Shown one piece after another: positions 9,148-18,561 of a stretch of 25,708 bases of DNA (within the stretch, counting starts at the first letter, position 1; the number at the start of each line of letters is the position of its first letter). The translations under genes and the position numbers were made by a program. The notes beneath the pieces were generated by a model. The model saw nothing but the letters and a program-made list of their open reading frames with translations. It was not told where the DNA came from and searched no databases. Source of the DNA: Ignavibacteriales bacterium (GTDB taxonomy: Bacteria; Bacteroidota; Ignavibacteria; Ignavibacteriales; Ignavibacteriaceae); assembly GCA_003142915.1 (NCBI GenBank), contig PLNZ01000184.1:1-25708 (forward strand), given 5' to 3'.

Positions 9148-9621
9148 ATGAAAATATTTTATACGTTACTGTTGGCTTTTATTATATTGAGTATATCTCT
9201 TAATATCGGAGAGGCTATGGAAAGTAATAAGACAAGCCTTATTAGAGCGAACTCTATAGATTCAACTAACGTGAAGAAAGTAAATCAAAAAAAGGAAATA
9301 GGAATAGGTCCAATAAAAAAGCTAAAACTTGGAAGTTTAGATGAGAAATTAGTTAATGAAGGTAAAAGTATTTTTAATGATAAGTGCTCTGCCTGCCACA
9401 GTCTTGATGTAGAAGTAGAAGGTCCGGCATTAAGAGCAATAACAAAAAAGCTGCGTCCTGAGTATATTATGAATTATTTGCTGAATACTACAGATATGCA
9501 AAGAAGAGACCCGTTGATGCAAAAATTAGTAGGTGAGTATAAGGTTATGATGCCCGATCAGCAGCTTACAAGGGATGATGCACGGGCAATTCTTGAATAT
9601 TTACGTTCAGTAGAAAAGTAG
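9148..9621 (+). CDS. Exported mono-haem c-type cytochrome
   Basis: 157 residues. A signal peptide (about 1-23, MKIFYTLLLAFIILSISLNIGEA) is followed by a polar lysine-rich linker to about residue 65. A class I cytochrome c domain then carries one haem site, CSACH, at 80-84 (Cys80, Cys83, axial His84). The probable sixth ligand is a Met in VMMPDQQ, and the domain ends with the typical LTRDDARAILEYLRS helix. It should carry electrons in the periplasm. The insertion YIMNYLLNTTDMQRRDPLMQKLVGEY before the Met ligand resembles small cytochromes seen near N2O reductase and other respiratory clusters, but no such cluster is in the window. GTGAGG 5 bases before the ATG is a good ribosome binding site. 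Confidence 0.9.
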   Translation: MKIFYTLLLAFIILSISLNIGEAMESNKTSLIRANSIDSTNVKKVNQKKEIGIGPIKKLKLGSLDEKLVNEGKSIFNDKCSACHSLDVEVEGPALRAITKKLRPEYIMNYLLNTTDMQRRDPLMQKLVGEYKVMMPDQQLTRDDARAILEYLRSVEK

Positions 9622-9641
9622 GCCGGGCAGGCAGCCCGACC
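9621..9641. terminator. GC-rich hairpin between convergent genes
   Basis: GGCCGGGC (9621-9628) and GCCCGACC (9634-9641) form an 8-pair stem with one mismatch and a 5-base loop, starting on the last base of the cytochrome stop codon and 10 bases from the end of the convergent S41 gene. There is no clean T-run on either strand, so it is a weak or bidirectional terminator at best. Confidence 0.5.
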
Positions 9642-9651
9642 TATAATAATA

Positions 9652-12600
9652 TTATTTTGATCTATCAGGATAAGGTGGTTTTTGTAATCTTTTCACCGGA
9701 TTGTTCTGTAATGTTTCATTTATTACCTGGATTGCTTTTTCCAATTGTTCATCATTCCCTTTTGCAAGTTCTGCGGGGTTATCGTCTATTTCATAATCAG
9801 GATCAATGCCATAACCTTCAACAGTCCAATTTCCGGTAGTGTCCCAAATGCCAAAGCTTGGAGCAGATAAGAATCCACCGTCTATAAGCTGTGGATTATC
9901 TCCATATCCTATCAATCCACCCCATGTTCTTTTTCCAATTAATGGACCGATTTTTTCTTCCTTAAAGTAATACGGGAATGCGTCACCGCCGGAACCTGAC
10001 CAACCGTTTATTAGCATTACTTTAGGACCAGGACATGAGATAAACGGAGTTTGTCCGCTATTAAAGTCACGTCTCGCCCAATAGCTTAAAATCGGACGAT
10101 TCATCAGTTCTACAAATTTATCAGGAATTTGTCCGCCGCTGTTAAATCTTTCGTCTATTACCATAGCATCTTTTGTATATTGAGCTGTATATTGGCGAAC
10201 CAATTCGCTTTGACCATTAACACCGGTATTAGGAACATAAACATATCCTGCTTTGCCGTCCGTTTCTTTATCTACTTTCTCTCTGTTCTCTTCAATCCAT
10301 GCAAGATTTCTTAAACGTTCTTCACTGGATAAAGGTTTTACTAAAATTTTTCTTGCACCGTCGGAAGCCGGTTTAGAATTTATAGTTAATGTAACAGTTT
10401 CATCGGCCAATCCCTGAAAAGCTGCCCAAGGATCCTCTTTGATATTCAATGGCAAGCCATTTACTGCTATAAGGTAATCGCCTTCTTTTATATCATTGCC
10501 GGGTTCAAGTAAAGGGGAACGCACTTCGAGATTATCCCATGAACCGCCCTTGTATATTTTCTTAAAACGGTAATAACCGTTCGCAATCTCATAGTCACAA
10601 CCGAGTAAGCCGACATTTATGTTTTTAGGCTGCTCAACATCGCCGCCGCCTACATAAGTATGTGAAGAGTTTAGCTCCCCAATCATTTCACCTATTATAT
10701 AATTTAAATCATTTCTGTCTATTATATATGGAAGCATATCTCCATAACGATTCTTTATTGCAGCCCAATCAACACCATGCATGCCGGGATCATAGAAATA
10801 ATCCCGCTCAATTCTCCATGCATCATTGAATATCTGTATCCATTCTTCACGCGGGTTAATCCAGGTTTCTAATTTATCCGTTGCAATTTTACCATCGCCG
10901 ACTTTTTTACCTGCGGCAACATCTATAATACCATAAGTAGAACCGCTCTTATAAATAATTTTTTTACCATCGGCGGAAATATCAAAAGCATTGACCCCGG
11001 AAATAATTTCTTTTGCTTCCCTGTCTTTCAGATCGTAAAAATATACTGTTCCGGATGGCGAACTCGGTTTTGCATCGCCTGCTGCGGGTTCTTTCTGATA
11101 TACAACCTTGCCTTCAATAGCATAAAGCGGGCCCACATTGCCAAGTTCTATAGGAAGTTTAACAGTCCTTTGTTCAATATTTTCAAAATCTATTTTTACT
11201 GGCTTTGCACCTTCATCAGTCCTTTCTTTTTTATCTTTATCGTTTTCAGCTTTCTTCTTTGAGGTATCGGTTTTTACTTCTTCTATGTCATTTTGAGGTG
11301 CGAGAGGGGATACACCATCCTTTTGAAGTGTAACTGCTATAAGGGAAGTCGAGTTTGGATAAACCCATGTAGCATCCATATCACCATAAACAGGATTGAA
11401 TTGATTGTTAGAATAGTAATAAAGATACTTTCCATCCGGATCAAAAACAGGAGAGGTATCATTATAGTATCCGGTAGTAACTTGGTGTATCTTACCTTCA
11501 TTTATATCATAAATAAAAATTCCGGTAGATAGTTCGGTTATACCCTTATGGTAAGTTAAAAACCTACTGTCAGGCGACCAGTTGAAATGGAAATGAAAAT
11601 CCCAATCGTTTTTGTCAACCAGTTTTGTTTTGCCTTCTTCTATATTAACTATATAAATACTTCCGGTTTTATCGCTGAATGCAATCCATTTGCTATCAGG
11701 TGACCATTTAGGATTATACCTGTAACAATGACCATCTTTAGTTATCTGTTTTTCTTCACCGCTTCCGTCACCAGGACGTATATATAATTCATACTCACCT
11801 GTTCTATCAGAAAAATACGCAACATATTTTCCATCAGGAGACCATGATGGAAATCTTTCTGCAATACCTGAAGTATTTGTAAGATTCTGCATACTGCCGT
11901 TCTTTTCGGGAACCGTTAGAATTTCCCCTCGGGTGCCAAATAATGCACGCTTACCTGTGGGTGAAAGAGAAAAATCATTTATTAAACCTGCAAGATTTTT
12001 TAGCTGCGGTCTATCCTGCGGTAAATCTGCGGGAACTTCAATATCTACCGGGTGAGATTTTTCCGTTGCAAGATCAAGAAGAAATATTTCGCCGCCTTTT
12101 TCAAATACGATATCATTAGGTCCTAAACTTGGCCATTTAATATCATAGTCGGTAAAGTGAGTTATCTCACGGAATCGTTTAGTGCCTAAATCATAAGCCC
12201 ATATATTATGTTTTTTATTTTCGTCCCTGTCGGAAAGGAAATAAATAGTATTGCCATGCCACATAGGAAGAGCATCCATTGCCTTATCAAAAGTTATTTG
12301 TTCAGCTGTGTTGTTCTTTAAATCATATATCCAAAGCTTGCTTACCCAGCCGCCTCTGTATCTTTTCCATGTTCTGAATTCAAGAGAAGCCGTTTCAAAA
12401 ACAAGTTTGCTGGCATCGGCATTAAAAGAGCCGATTTCAGCGATCTTCATCGGAAGCTGTTCCGGTAAACCGCCTTCAATTGATTCTTTGAATAGACGGT
12501 TAAACCTGTTGGAAGGGCTGTACATTCCTGAACGGTATAAAATACTCTTCCCATCAGGATACCAGTTAACGATATAATCTATCATTGGATTATGTGTTAA

Positions 12601-12921
12601 CCGTTTTGGAATACCGCCTTTAGAAGGCATAATATAAACGTCCATATTGCCGTCATAGTTGCCTGTAAAAGCTATCCATTTACCATCAGGTGAAAATTTT
12701 GGTAAAAATTCCAACCCTTTTGCGGTGCTTAGTCTGGAAGCAATTCCACCTTCTTTTGAAACTGTCCATATATCTCCTGAATAAACAAAAACTATTTTAT
12801 CAGCGTTTACATCAGGAAAACGCAGCATAAGAGCATCAGGTTTCCGTGTAGAATTCTGCTGTGCAAAGACAGTTGTATAAAATAAAATTACAAGTATGAA
12901 GTAGTTTAAGCAACGTTTCAT
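9652..12921 (-). CDS. Tricorn-like S41-family exported peptidase
   Basis: 1089 residues, related to archaeal tricorn protease, which degrades short peptides. The N-terminus MKRCLNYFILVILFYTTVFAQQ is a signal peptide, so this homologue is exported, unlike archaeal tricorn. WD40/PD40-like beta-propeller repeats follow (repeated SPDGKWIAF, SPDGKYVAYFSDR, SPDSKWIAFSD). A charged Lys/Asp/Glu linker lies near 545-575, then the second propeller, a PDZ domain near 790-860, and the S41 core. Catalytic residues matching tricorn are Ser753-His754 (SSHTYVGGGD), nucleophile Ser977 in GSGGD, and Glu1035 in TVEGYGIDPD. I chose the ATG at 12919-12921 because AAGGA lies just upstream and the signal peptide begins there; an earlier in-frame ATG at 12957 adds 12 residues with no purpose. 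It is convergent with the cytochrome gene. Confidence 0.93.
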   Translation of the reverse strand: MKRCLNYFILVILFYTTVFAQQNSTRKPDALMLRFPDVNADKIVFVYSGDIWTVSKEGGIASRLSTAKGLEFLPKFSPDGKWIAFTGNYDGNMDVYIMPSKGGIPKRLTHNPMIDYIVNWYPDGKSILYRSGMYSPSNRFNRLFKESIEGGLPEQLPMKIAEIGSFNADASKLVFETASLEFRTWKRYRGGWVSKLWIYDLKNNTAEQITFDKAMDALPMWHGNTIYFLSDRDENKKHNIWAYDLGTKRFREITHFTDYDIKWPSLGPNDIVFEKGGEIFLLDLATEKSHPVDIEVPADLPQDRPQLKNLAGLINDFSLSPTGKRALFGTRGEILTVPEKNGSMQNLTNTSGIAERFPSWSPDGKYVAYFSDRTGEYELYIRPGDGSGEEKQITKDGHCYRYNPKWSPDSKWIAFSDKTGSIYIVNIEEGKTKLVDKNDWDFHFHFNWSPDSRFLTYHKGITELSTGIFIYDINEGKIHQVTTGYYNDTSPVFDPDGKYLYYYSNNQFNPVYGDMDATWVYPNSTSLIAVTLQKDGVSPLAPQNDIEEVKTDTSKKKAENDKDKKERTDEGAKPVKIDFENIEQRTVKLPIELGNVGPLYAIEGKVVYQKEPAAGDAKPSSPSGTVYFYDLKDREAKEIISGVNAFDISADGKKIIYKSGSTYGIIDVAAGKKVGDGKIATDKLETWINPREEWIQIFNDAWRIERDYFYDPGMHGVDWAAIKNRYGDMLPYIIDRNDLNYIIGEMIGELNSSHTYVGGGDVEQPKNINVGLLGCDYEIANGYYRFKKIYKGGSWDNLEVRSPLLEPGNDIKEGDYLIAVNGLPLNIKEDPWAAFQGLADETVTLTINSKPASDGARKILVKPLSSEERLRNLAWIEENREKVDKETDGKAGYVYVPNTGVNGQSELVRQYTAQYTKDAMVIDERFNSGGQIPDKFVELMNRPILSYWARRDFNSGQTPFISCPGPKVMLINGWSGSGGDAFPYYFKEEKIGPLIGKRTWGGLIGYGDNPQLIDGGFLSAPSFGIWDTTGNWTVEGYGIDPDYEIDDNPAELAKGNDEQLEKAIQVINETLQNNPVKRLQKPPYPDRSK

Positions 12922-12986
12922 AGCTGTTCCTTTTATAATTGATAATAATTCAGTCAAATAATAGATGTATTAATTTTGAACTTTAA

Positions 12987-13625
12987 ACCGGTAAAATAAT
13001 ATTAAAATACCAGGAATCTATTAGTGGAAAAGATATATTTAAAAAAATTACTTCTCTTAAACTAGAAGTAGTAATAGATGTGGGCAACGGGAAAGAATCT
13101 TCAATAACTATTTATGAGAAAGCGCCTTCTTTATATTATTCGGAAACACAATCTCCGCAAGGTACAATACAAAGGGGGTATAACGGAGTAGCAGGGTGGG
13201 TTAAATCTCCCAGGTTTGAAAGGAAAATAGAGGGAGATGATCTTCAGGATTTAAAACTAAGTTCTGATTTTTATGCACCATTAAATTTTGGGAAAAACTA
13301 TTCCGGTTTAAAATTGGCTGATATACAGATAATTGATAAAGATACTGTTTATGCAGTGGAAGGAAGCTATTCAAAATACCGACGGTTTAAATTTTTCTTT
13401 GATGTTAAATCAGGACTCCTTGTCCGTCAAATTCAATTTAACCAGACGTTATTCGGCGATTTACAGATTCAAACAGATTATAAAAATTATCGGAGTGTAA
13501 ACGGAGTATTGTTCCCATTTAAACTTGATGTTGCTGATAATGAACATATCCAGCAATTCAAGTTTAGTAATATAACACCAAACGTAACAATTGATGGAAA
13601 GATATTTGATACGGCAGGCAAGTAA
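12987..13625 (+). pseudogene. 5'-truncated LolA/outer-membrane lipoprotein-sorting-like gene
   Basis: The reading frame is open from 12987 (after a TAA at 12984-12986) to the stop at 13625 but has no ATG. The first possible start is a GTG at 13080. Codons upstream of that GTG still read like family sequence: KYQESISGKDIFKKITSLKLEVVIDVGNG, the usual 'KYxEAxGGKDAFKKIxSLxxEGTID' opening of bacterial LolA-like/lipoprotein-sorting domains. The rest (TIYEKAPSLYYSE, GTIQRGYNGVAGWVKSP, FFDVKSGLLVRQIQF, NYRSVNGVLFPFKLDV) is intact to the natural end. A signal peptide and start should lie before the homologous region, but only 65 bases separate it from the divergent S41 gene and they code for nothing similar. 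The best reading is a remnant left by a deletion. Alternatives are a start from a rare codon or use of the GTG, giving a 181-residue product. Confidence 0.65.
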
Positions 13626-13737
13626 TAAATGATTTGACCGGTATAAGTTTAGATATTAAATGCCATAGATTTACTGTAAGGGAAAACAATGCGCCGGGAA
13701 TGCAATATAAAAGAACTTACAGGGGAAAATAATAGCC

Positions 13738-14883
13738 CTATTCAACAAATTTAATTTTTAAATTAACAATTTCGGAGGGGCTGCCGATTTTTACCGGCGG
13801 TCCCCATGTTCCGACTCCGCAGGAGAGATAATATTGAGTGCCGCCTTTCTTAAGATATCCCCAGCTTTTCTCATAAATCATTTTTGTTATCAAATTGAGA
13901 GGAAACATTTGCCCGTTATGTGTATGCCCGGAAAGCTGAAGATCTACTTTGCTGTTCATTGCTTCATCAAGCCCAAATGGAGTATGATCCATTAAAATTA
14001 TTGGCACACTGGTATCTAATCCTTTCAGCAATTCCGATAGAGTTTTTCTTCCTCCGTTTGCAAATTGTCTGTTAGACCTGTCATCTCTTCCAACAAGGTA
14101 AAATGAATTGTCAATTATTACAACTGAATCACGAAGAAGATTTAATCCGTAATCTCTCATGTATTTTACGCAGCCGTCTATACCGTTTATGAACTCATGA
14201 TTACCTGAAATCGCATAAACGCCGTACTTCGATTTGAAATCCCGCAAAGCAGAACCGATGTTACTTTCTTCTAAAATTTGAGCATTATCATCAACCAAAT
14301 CTCCGGCTATAAAAATTATGTCGGGATGAAGTTCATTAATCTTATTAACAATATTTGCTAAATTAGCGCCGTTATTAATTGGTGAAAGGTGAACGTCAGA
14401 TATCAATACAGCATTTAATTCTTTTAAATTTCCTGAACCTTTGCGTAATTCCAGGTTCAAAGTTTTTACTGAAAAAATTCTTGTATTAATATATCCGGCT
14501 GTAATAATGATTGAAACTATTATAACAACGGCTAATATTGTTAAATGTTTAATAATAAGATAATTCTGGTTTATGTAAGCAGGGTGAAAGTGAAATATTA
14601 AACATGTAAGACGAAAAATATCAATGAGTAAAATAGACAGGAAAAAATAAAGCATGAAAGCGAACCAGAAAGATCCTATTCCCAAAAGTATATCATAGAG
14701 CAAAGGTGAAAGTATTTTCTCCATGAATTTAGCTGTAAGGAAAGAAAGTGCTGCAATTAAAAAAATAATAAAATAAACTACCTTTAATTGATGAAGCCCT
14801 TCCAAAGCCTGCCAGCCATGTACAAAGATATAATAATTTACCGCTGCATATAAGGATAAAAATATAGTAATAAAAACTACCAT
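13738..14883 (-). CDS. Membrane-anchored metallophosphoesterase (YkuE-like)
   Basis: 381 residues. The N-terminal 150 residues hold about four hydrophobic segments; the C-terminal calcineurin-like domain faces one side of the membrane. Metal-binding signature: SDVHLSP (Asp163, His165), GDLVDD, GNHE (Asn228, His229), MDHTP, and GHTHNGQ (His320, His322). This order is typical of the YkuE/YaeI group, whose characterised relatives hydrolyse phosphoesters of lipid-linked substrates such as UDP-diacylglucosamine or related phosphates. The actual substrate here is not readable. The 483-base gap before it means it has its own promoter rather than relying on carB. No good Shine-Dalgarno precedes the ATG. 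Confidence 0.9.
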   Translation of the reverse strand: MVVFITIFLSLYAAVNYYIFVHGWQALEGLHQLKVVYFIIFLIAALSFLTAKFMEKILSPLLYDILLGIGSFWFAFMLYFFLSILLIDIFRLTCLIFHFHPAYINQNYLIIKHLTILAVVIIVSIIITAGYINTRIFSVKTLNLELRKGSGNLKELNAVLISDVHLSPINNGANLANIVNKINELHPDIIFIAGDLVDDNAQILEESNIGSALRDFKSKYGVYAISGNHEFINGIDGCVKYMRDYGLNLLRDSVVIIDNSFYLVGRDDRSNRQFANGGRKTLSELLKGLDTSVPIILMDHTPFGLDEAMNSKVDLQLSGHTHNGQMFPLNLITKMIYEKSWGYLKKGGTQYYLSCGVGTWGPPVKIGSPSEIVNLKIKFVE

Positions 14884-15366
14884 AATATAAGTTTCTTAAA
14901 CAATTCAAAATAAAAAGACATATTCTTATTCTTGGATTAACCAGTTGTTCGAAAGTTAGAGTATAAACCGTTGTATATTCTGAAATACAATTAGATATCA
15001 ATCTTGGAGAATAAATTTTAATTAACTGCCATTAATTTTATTTCTCAATTATATTAGATCTTTTATATTTCGTACCTACGGCACTTTACCGTATCTTTTT
15101 CTTATTGTTGCTACAAACCTGTCCGACTAGGCGGATATTTCATCCCTCTGAGATGAATAATAGGTATCCCGTTAGTGATTAAATATTTGTAGAAGATACA
15201 ACAATAGAATTAATGAAGTCACGTTAGACATAGGGAATCTTTATTTTGTTTAAAATCTAAATAAATACAACAAAATTTAAGAAATATAATTATTGTGTTA
15301 GCTCTTATGCCTCCTATAGTAAACTGTTATTAAATTTCCTTTTCCTATTTCAAACAAAAGGTAGGA
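14884..15366. other. Non-coding spacer between carB and the metallophosphoesterase gene
   Basis: No credible coding region was found on either strand. It contains the palindromic element at 15066-15206 and presumably the promoter of the metallophosphoesterase gene. A purine-rich AGGAGG on the minus strand near 15310 is not followed by a start codon at a usable distance. Confidence 0.7.
15066..15206. repeat. Structured palindromic intergenic element, possibly a dispersed repeat
   Basis: Nested inverted repeats: TACGG (15077-15081) with CCGTA (15089-15093). The outer arms TATTGTTG+CTACAAA (15103-15117) pair with TTTGTAG+CAACAATA (15186-15192 and 15199-15206, split by AAGATA). TCCGACTAGGCGGA (15122-15135) is a 14-base palindrome with one mismatch, and TTCATC (15139-15144) pairs with GATGAA (15152-15157). 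The layout resembles the mosaic palindromic intergenic repeats I recall from Bacteroidota-type genomes, but only one copy is in the window, so calling it dispersed is inference. Confidence 0.5.
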
Positions 15367-18300
15367 TTAATTGTATTCATCCCAGCTTTTTACCGGTAAG
15401 CCCTCTGTCCGAAACCTGACAAGCGATTTAACAAATCTTTTTGCAACCTGAATATTAGTAATCAAGTTGACATTCATGTCAACAGCTTTTCTTCTGATAA
15501 TGTAGTCGTTGTCAAGTTCATCTTTTTCATGGCTCTTAGGAATGTTGATAACAAGGTCAATCTTGCTTTCATTAAGATATGTCATTACGTTCGGCTCAAG
15601 GTCTTCAAGCGGCCAGTTAAGTACTTCGGCCTTTATTCCATGTTCATTAAGAAATTTGGCAGAACCTTTGGTGGCGTATAACTTCAAACCCATTTCATAA
15701 AGCATTTTTGTCTCGTTGAAAAAGTCAGCTTTATCCTTCAATGTTCCTGTGGAAAGCATAATTGACCTTTTAGGTATTCTGTAGCCTGTGGATAAGAAGC
15801 TTTTTAAGAATGCTTCGTTAAAATCATCGCCTAAGCAAGCAACCTCTCCCGTGGAAGCCATTTCAACGCCTAATATCGGGTCGGAACCTTTTAAGCGTGT
15901 AAAGGAAAACTGGGGAGCTTTTACGCCGACATAGTCAACGTCAAAAGAAGATTTATCCAGTTTGGGAATTTTTTCGCCCATAATGAGCTTGGTTGCAATC
16001 TCAATGAAATTTATTTTAAGAACTTTTGAAACAAACGGAAAACTTCGGGAAGCGCGGAGGTTGCACTCAATAACTTTTACTTCGTTATCCTTAGCAATAA
16101 ATTGAATATTGAATGGACCGGTAATATTTAGCTCTTTTGCAATCTCTTTCGTTATAATCTTTATCCGGCGCATTGTTTCAAGGTAAGTCCTTTGCGGTGG
16201 CAGCACAATTGTAGCATCGCCGGAGTGTACTCCTGCGTTTTCAACGTGCTCTGAAATTGCATAGCAAAAGAGATTACCGTTTTCTGCAACAGCATCGGCT
16301 TCTATCTCTTTCCCGTCAGTGATGAATTTGCTAATTACAACCGGGTGGTCATGGCTTATTTCAGAAGCTTTCCTGAGGTACTCCTCAAGTTCATCGTCCG
16401 AAAGTACAATACTCATTGCGGCGCCGCTTAGTACGTAACTTGGTCGAATAAGTACGGGGTAATCAACTTTACGAGCAAATTCTTTTGCCTCTTTTAAGCT
16501 GGTTAATTCTTCCCATTCCGGTTGGTCTACTTCAAGCCTGTCAAGTATTTGTGAAAATTTATGTCTATCTTCAGCATTATCAATCTGTAAAGGAGAAGTC
16601 CCAAGTATATTGATTCCGGCATTATGAAGTTTTAATGCCAGATTATTTGGGATCTGCCCGCCCATTGAAATAATAATACCTTCAGGACACTCTTTATCAT
16701 ATATATCAAGCACTCTTTCAAAAGTAAGCTGTTCAAAATATAGTTTATCACAAATATCATAATCGGTGCTTACTGTTTCGGGATTGCAATTTATCATGAT
16801 AGTGTTGTACTCAAGTTTATTCAGCGTCATAACAGCATTAACGCAACACCAATCAAATTCCACGGAAGAGCCAATCCTGTATGCACCGCTGCCAAGTACG
16901 ATAATTTGATTCTTTTGTCCCAGCGGTATATCATTCTCCCTGCCGTGATAAGTAAGGTAAAGATAATTTGTTTGTGCAGGATATTCAGCAGCTAAAGTAT
17001 CGATTTGTTTTACAACCGGTATTACATCCAAAGCCTTTCTGTAGATTCTCACTTCCAATTCGGATGTATCCGTAAGCTGTCCGATTTGAATATCGGAGAA
17101 ACCATTCATTTTAGTTTCGCGCATCAGGTTAACGGAAATATCATTCAATCTCTTTCCTTTCAATTTCTTTTCCGCTTCAATTATATTCTGCATCTTGTAA
17201 AGGAACCATTTAGTAATTTTTGTAAGTTCATAAATCCTGTCAATGGTGTAACCTTCCCTTAGGGCATCTGCAATTGCATAAATTCTTTTGTCTGTCGGCT
17301 TGGAAAGTTCGGTATCCAAGTCTTCGAAAACAATATTGTTACCGACGAAACCATTCATGCCTATATCAAGCATTCTGATCGCTTTTTGCAATACTTCTTC
17401 AAAGCTTCTGCCAAGGGACATTACTTCGCCCACTGATTTCATTTCTGAGCCAAGCTGCGTGCTTACCTGCCTGAATTTTTGTAAATCCCATCTGGGGAAT
17501 TTAAGCGCTACATAATCGAGCGCAGGTTCAAAACACGCTGAAGTTTCCTGTGTTATAATATTTACTACTTCATTCAAAGCATAACCAAGAGCCAATTTAG
17601 TCGCAATAAAAGCAAGAGGATACCCTGTAGCTTTTGATGCGAGGGCAGAACTCCTGCTTAATCTTGCATTTACTTCTATTATCCTGTAATCATCGGAATT
17701 CGGATCAAGAGCATATTGAATATTACACTCGCCGATAATTTCCAGATGCCTGATTAGCTTTATTCCAATAGAACGCAGTTTAAAATTCTCGCTTGCTGAG
17801 AGAGTTTGAACCGGCGCAATTACAACGCTGTCCCCTGTATGGATTCCCATAGGGTCAATGTTTTCCATTGAGCAGATTGTTATACAATTGTTAAATTTAT
17901 CCCGAACGATTTCGTATTCAACTTCCTTCCAACCGTAAAGAGATTCTTCGATTAAAATTTGATTGGTAAAGGAAAATGCACGCGTTGCTTTTTCAAGCAG
18001 TTCATTCTTATTGTTCACGATACCGGATCCTAAACCGCCGAGAGCGTATGCAATTCGTACCATTACCGGGAAACCAATTTTCTCTGCAGCTGCAACCGCT
18101 TCTTCAGGATTTTTTGCAGTCTTACTTATGGCGATTTTCAAACCTATTTCAGTAACCTTGTTCCCAAAAATGAGCCTGTCTTCGGTTGCCTGAATAGCTT
18201 CGACCTGTGTACCCAGAACTTTAACATTATACTTTTTAAGAATTCCTTTCTCATAAAGCTCGACGCCAACATTTAAAGCAGTTTGACCGCCGAATTGCAG

Positions 18301-18561
18301 TAGAATACTGTCGGGTTCTTCTTTCTGAATTATCTTTTCAACAAAGTCGACTTGAATAGGCAGAAAATAAACTTTATCAGCAAAATCTTCGGATGTCTGG
18401 ATTGTTGCAATGTTGGGATTTATAAGTACGGAAGTAATTCCGTCTTCCTTTAATGCTTTAATTGCCTGGCTTCCTGAATAATCAAATTCACCAGCCTGTC
18501 CAATTTGAAGAGCACCTGAGCCTAATATTAATACTTTTTTTGGCTTACCTCTTTTTATCAT
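15367..18561 (-). CDS. carB: Carbamoyl-phosphate synthase large subunit, eukaryote/CAD-like type
   Basis: 1064 residues, full length. It makes carbamoyl phosphate from ammonia (delivered by the small subunit), bicarbonate and two ATP, for pyrimidines and arginine. Two homologous ATP-grasp halves are present: the first opens VLILGSGALQIGQAGEFDYSGSQAIKALKEDG and contains NARLSRSSALASKATGYPLA; the second opens IIVLGSGAYRIGSSVEFDWCCVNAV with NPETVSTDYD. A C-terminal MGS-like allosteric domain covers about 930-1064 (LYATKGSAKFLNEHGIKAE). Many segments follow the animal CAD/fungal CPSII form (VLINPNIATIQTSEDFADKVYFLPI, AQTNYLYLTYHG) rather than the E. coli form. The start overlaps the carA stop by ATGA, implying translational coupling. 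The usual E. coli-type allosteric behaviour should not be assumed. Confidence 0.97.
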   Translation of the reverse strand: MIKRGKPKKVLILGSGALQIGQAGEFDYSGSQAIKALKEDGITSVLINPNIATIQTSEDFADKVYFLPIQVDFVEKIIQKEEPDSILLQFGGQTALNVGVELYEKGILKKYNVKVLGTQVEAIQATEDRLIFGNKVTEIGLKIAISKTAKNPEEAVAAAEKIGFPVMVRIAYALGGLGSGIVNNKNELLEKATRAFSFTNQILIEESLYGWKEVEYEIVRDKFNNCITICSMENIDPMGIHTGDSVVIAPVQTLSASENFKLRSIGIKLIRHLEIIGECNIQYALDPNSDDYRIIEVNARLSRSSALASKATGYPLAFIATKLALGYALNEVVNIITQETSACFEPALDYVALKFPRWDLQKFRQVSTQLGSEMKSVGEVMSLGRSFEEVLQKAIRMLDIGMNGFVGNNIVFEDLDTELSKPTDKRIYAIADALREGYTIDRIYELTKITKWFLYKMQNIIEAEKKLKGKRLNDISVNLMRETKMNGFSDIQIGQLTDTSELEVRIYRKALDVIPVVKQIDTLAAEYPAQTNYLYLTYHGRENDIPLGQKNQIIVLGSGAYRIGSSVEFDWCCVNAVMTLNKLEYNTIMINCNPETVSTDYDICDKLYFEQLTFERVLDIYDKECPEGIIISMGGQIPNNLALKLHNAGINILGTSPLQIDNAEDRHKFSQILDRLEVDQPEWEELTSLKEAKEFARKVDYPVLIRPSYVLSGAAMSIVLSDDELEEYLRKASEISHDHPVVISKFITDGKEIEADAVAENGNLFCYAISEHVENAGVHSGDATIVLPPQRTYLETMRRIKIITKEIAKELNITGPFNIQFIAKDNEVKVIECNLRASRSFPFVSKVLKINFIEIATKLIMGEKIPKLDKSSFDVDYVGVKAPQFSFTRLKGSDPILGVEMASTGEVACLGDDFNEAFLKSFLSTGYRIPKRSIMLSTGTLKDKADFFNETKMLYEMGLKLYATKGSAKFLNEHGIKAEVLNWPLEDLEPNVMTYLNESKIDLVINIPKSHEKDELDNDYIIRRKAVDMNVNLITNIQVAKRFVKSLVRFRTEGLPVKSWDEYN

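Noticed and set aside
12922..12957. Upstream ATG for the S41 protease
   Set aside because: The downstream ATG has AAGGA at good spacing and begins exactly at the signal peptide.
14729..15001. Minus-strand 90-codon frame overlapping the metallophosphoesterase N-terminus
   Set aside because: Shadow frame of the real gene extending into the spacer; no domain.
15310..15316. Strong Shine-Dalgarno-like AGGAGG on the minus strand
   Set aside because: No ATG, GTG or TTG at usable distance downstream, so no small gene could be supported.
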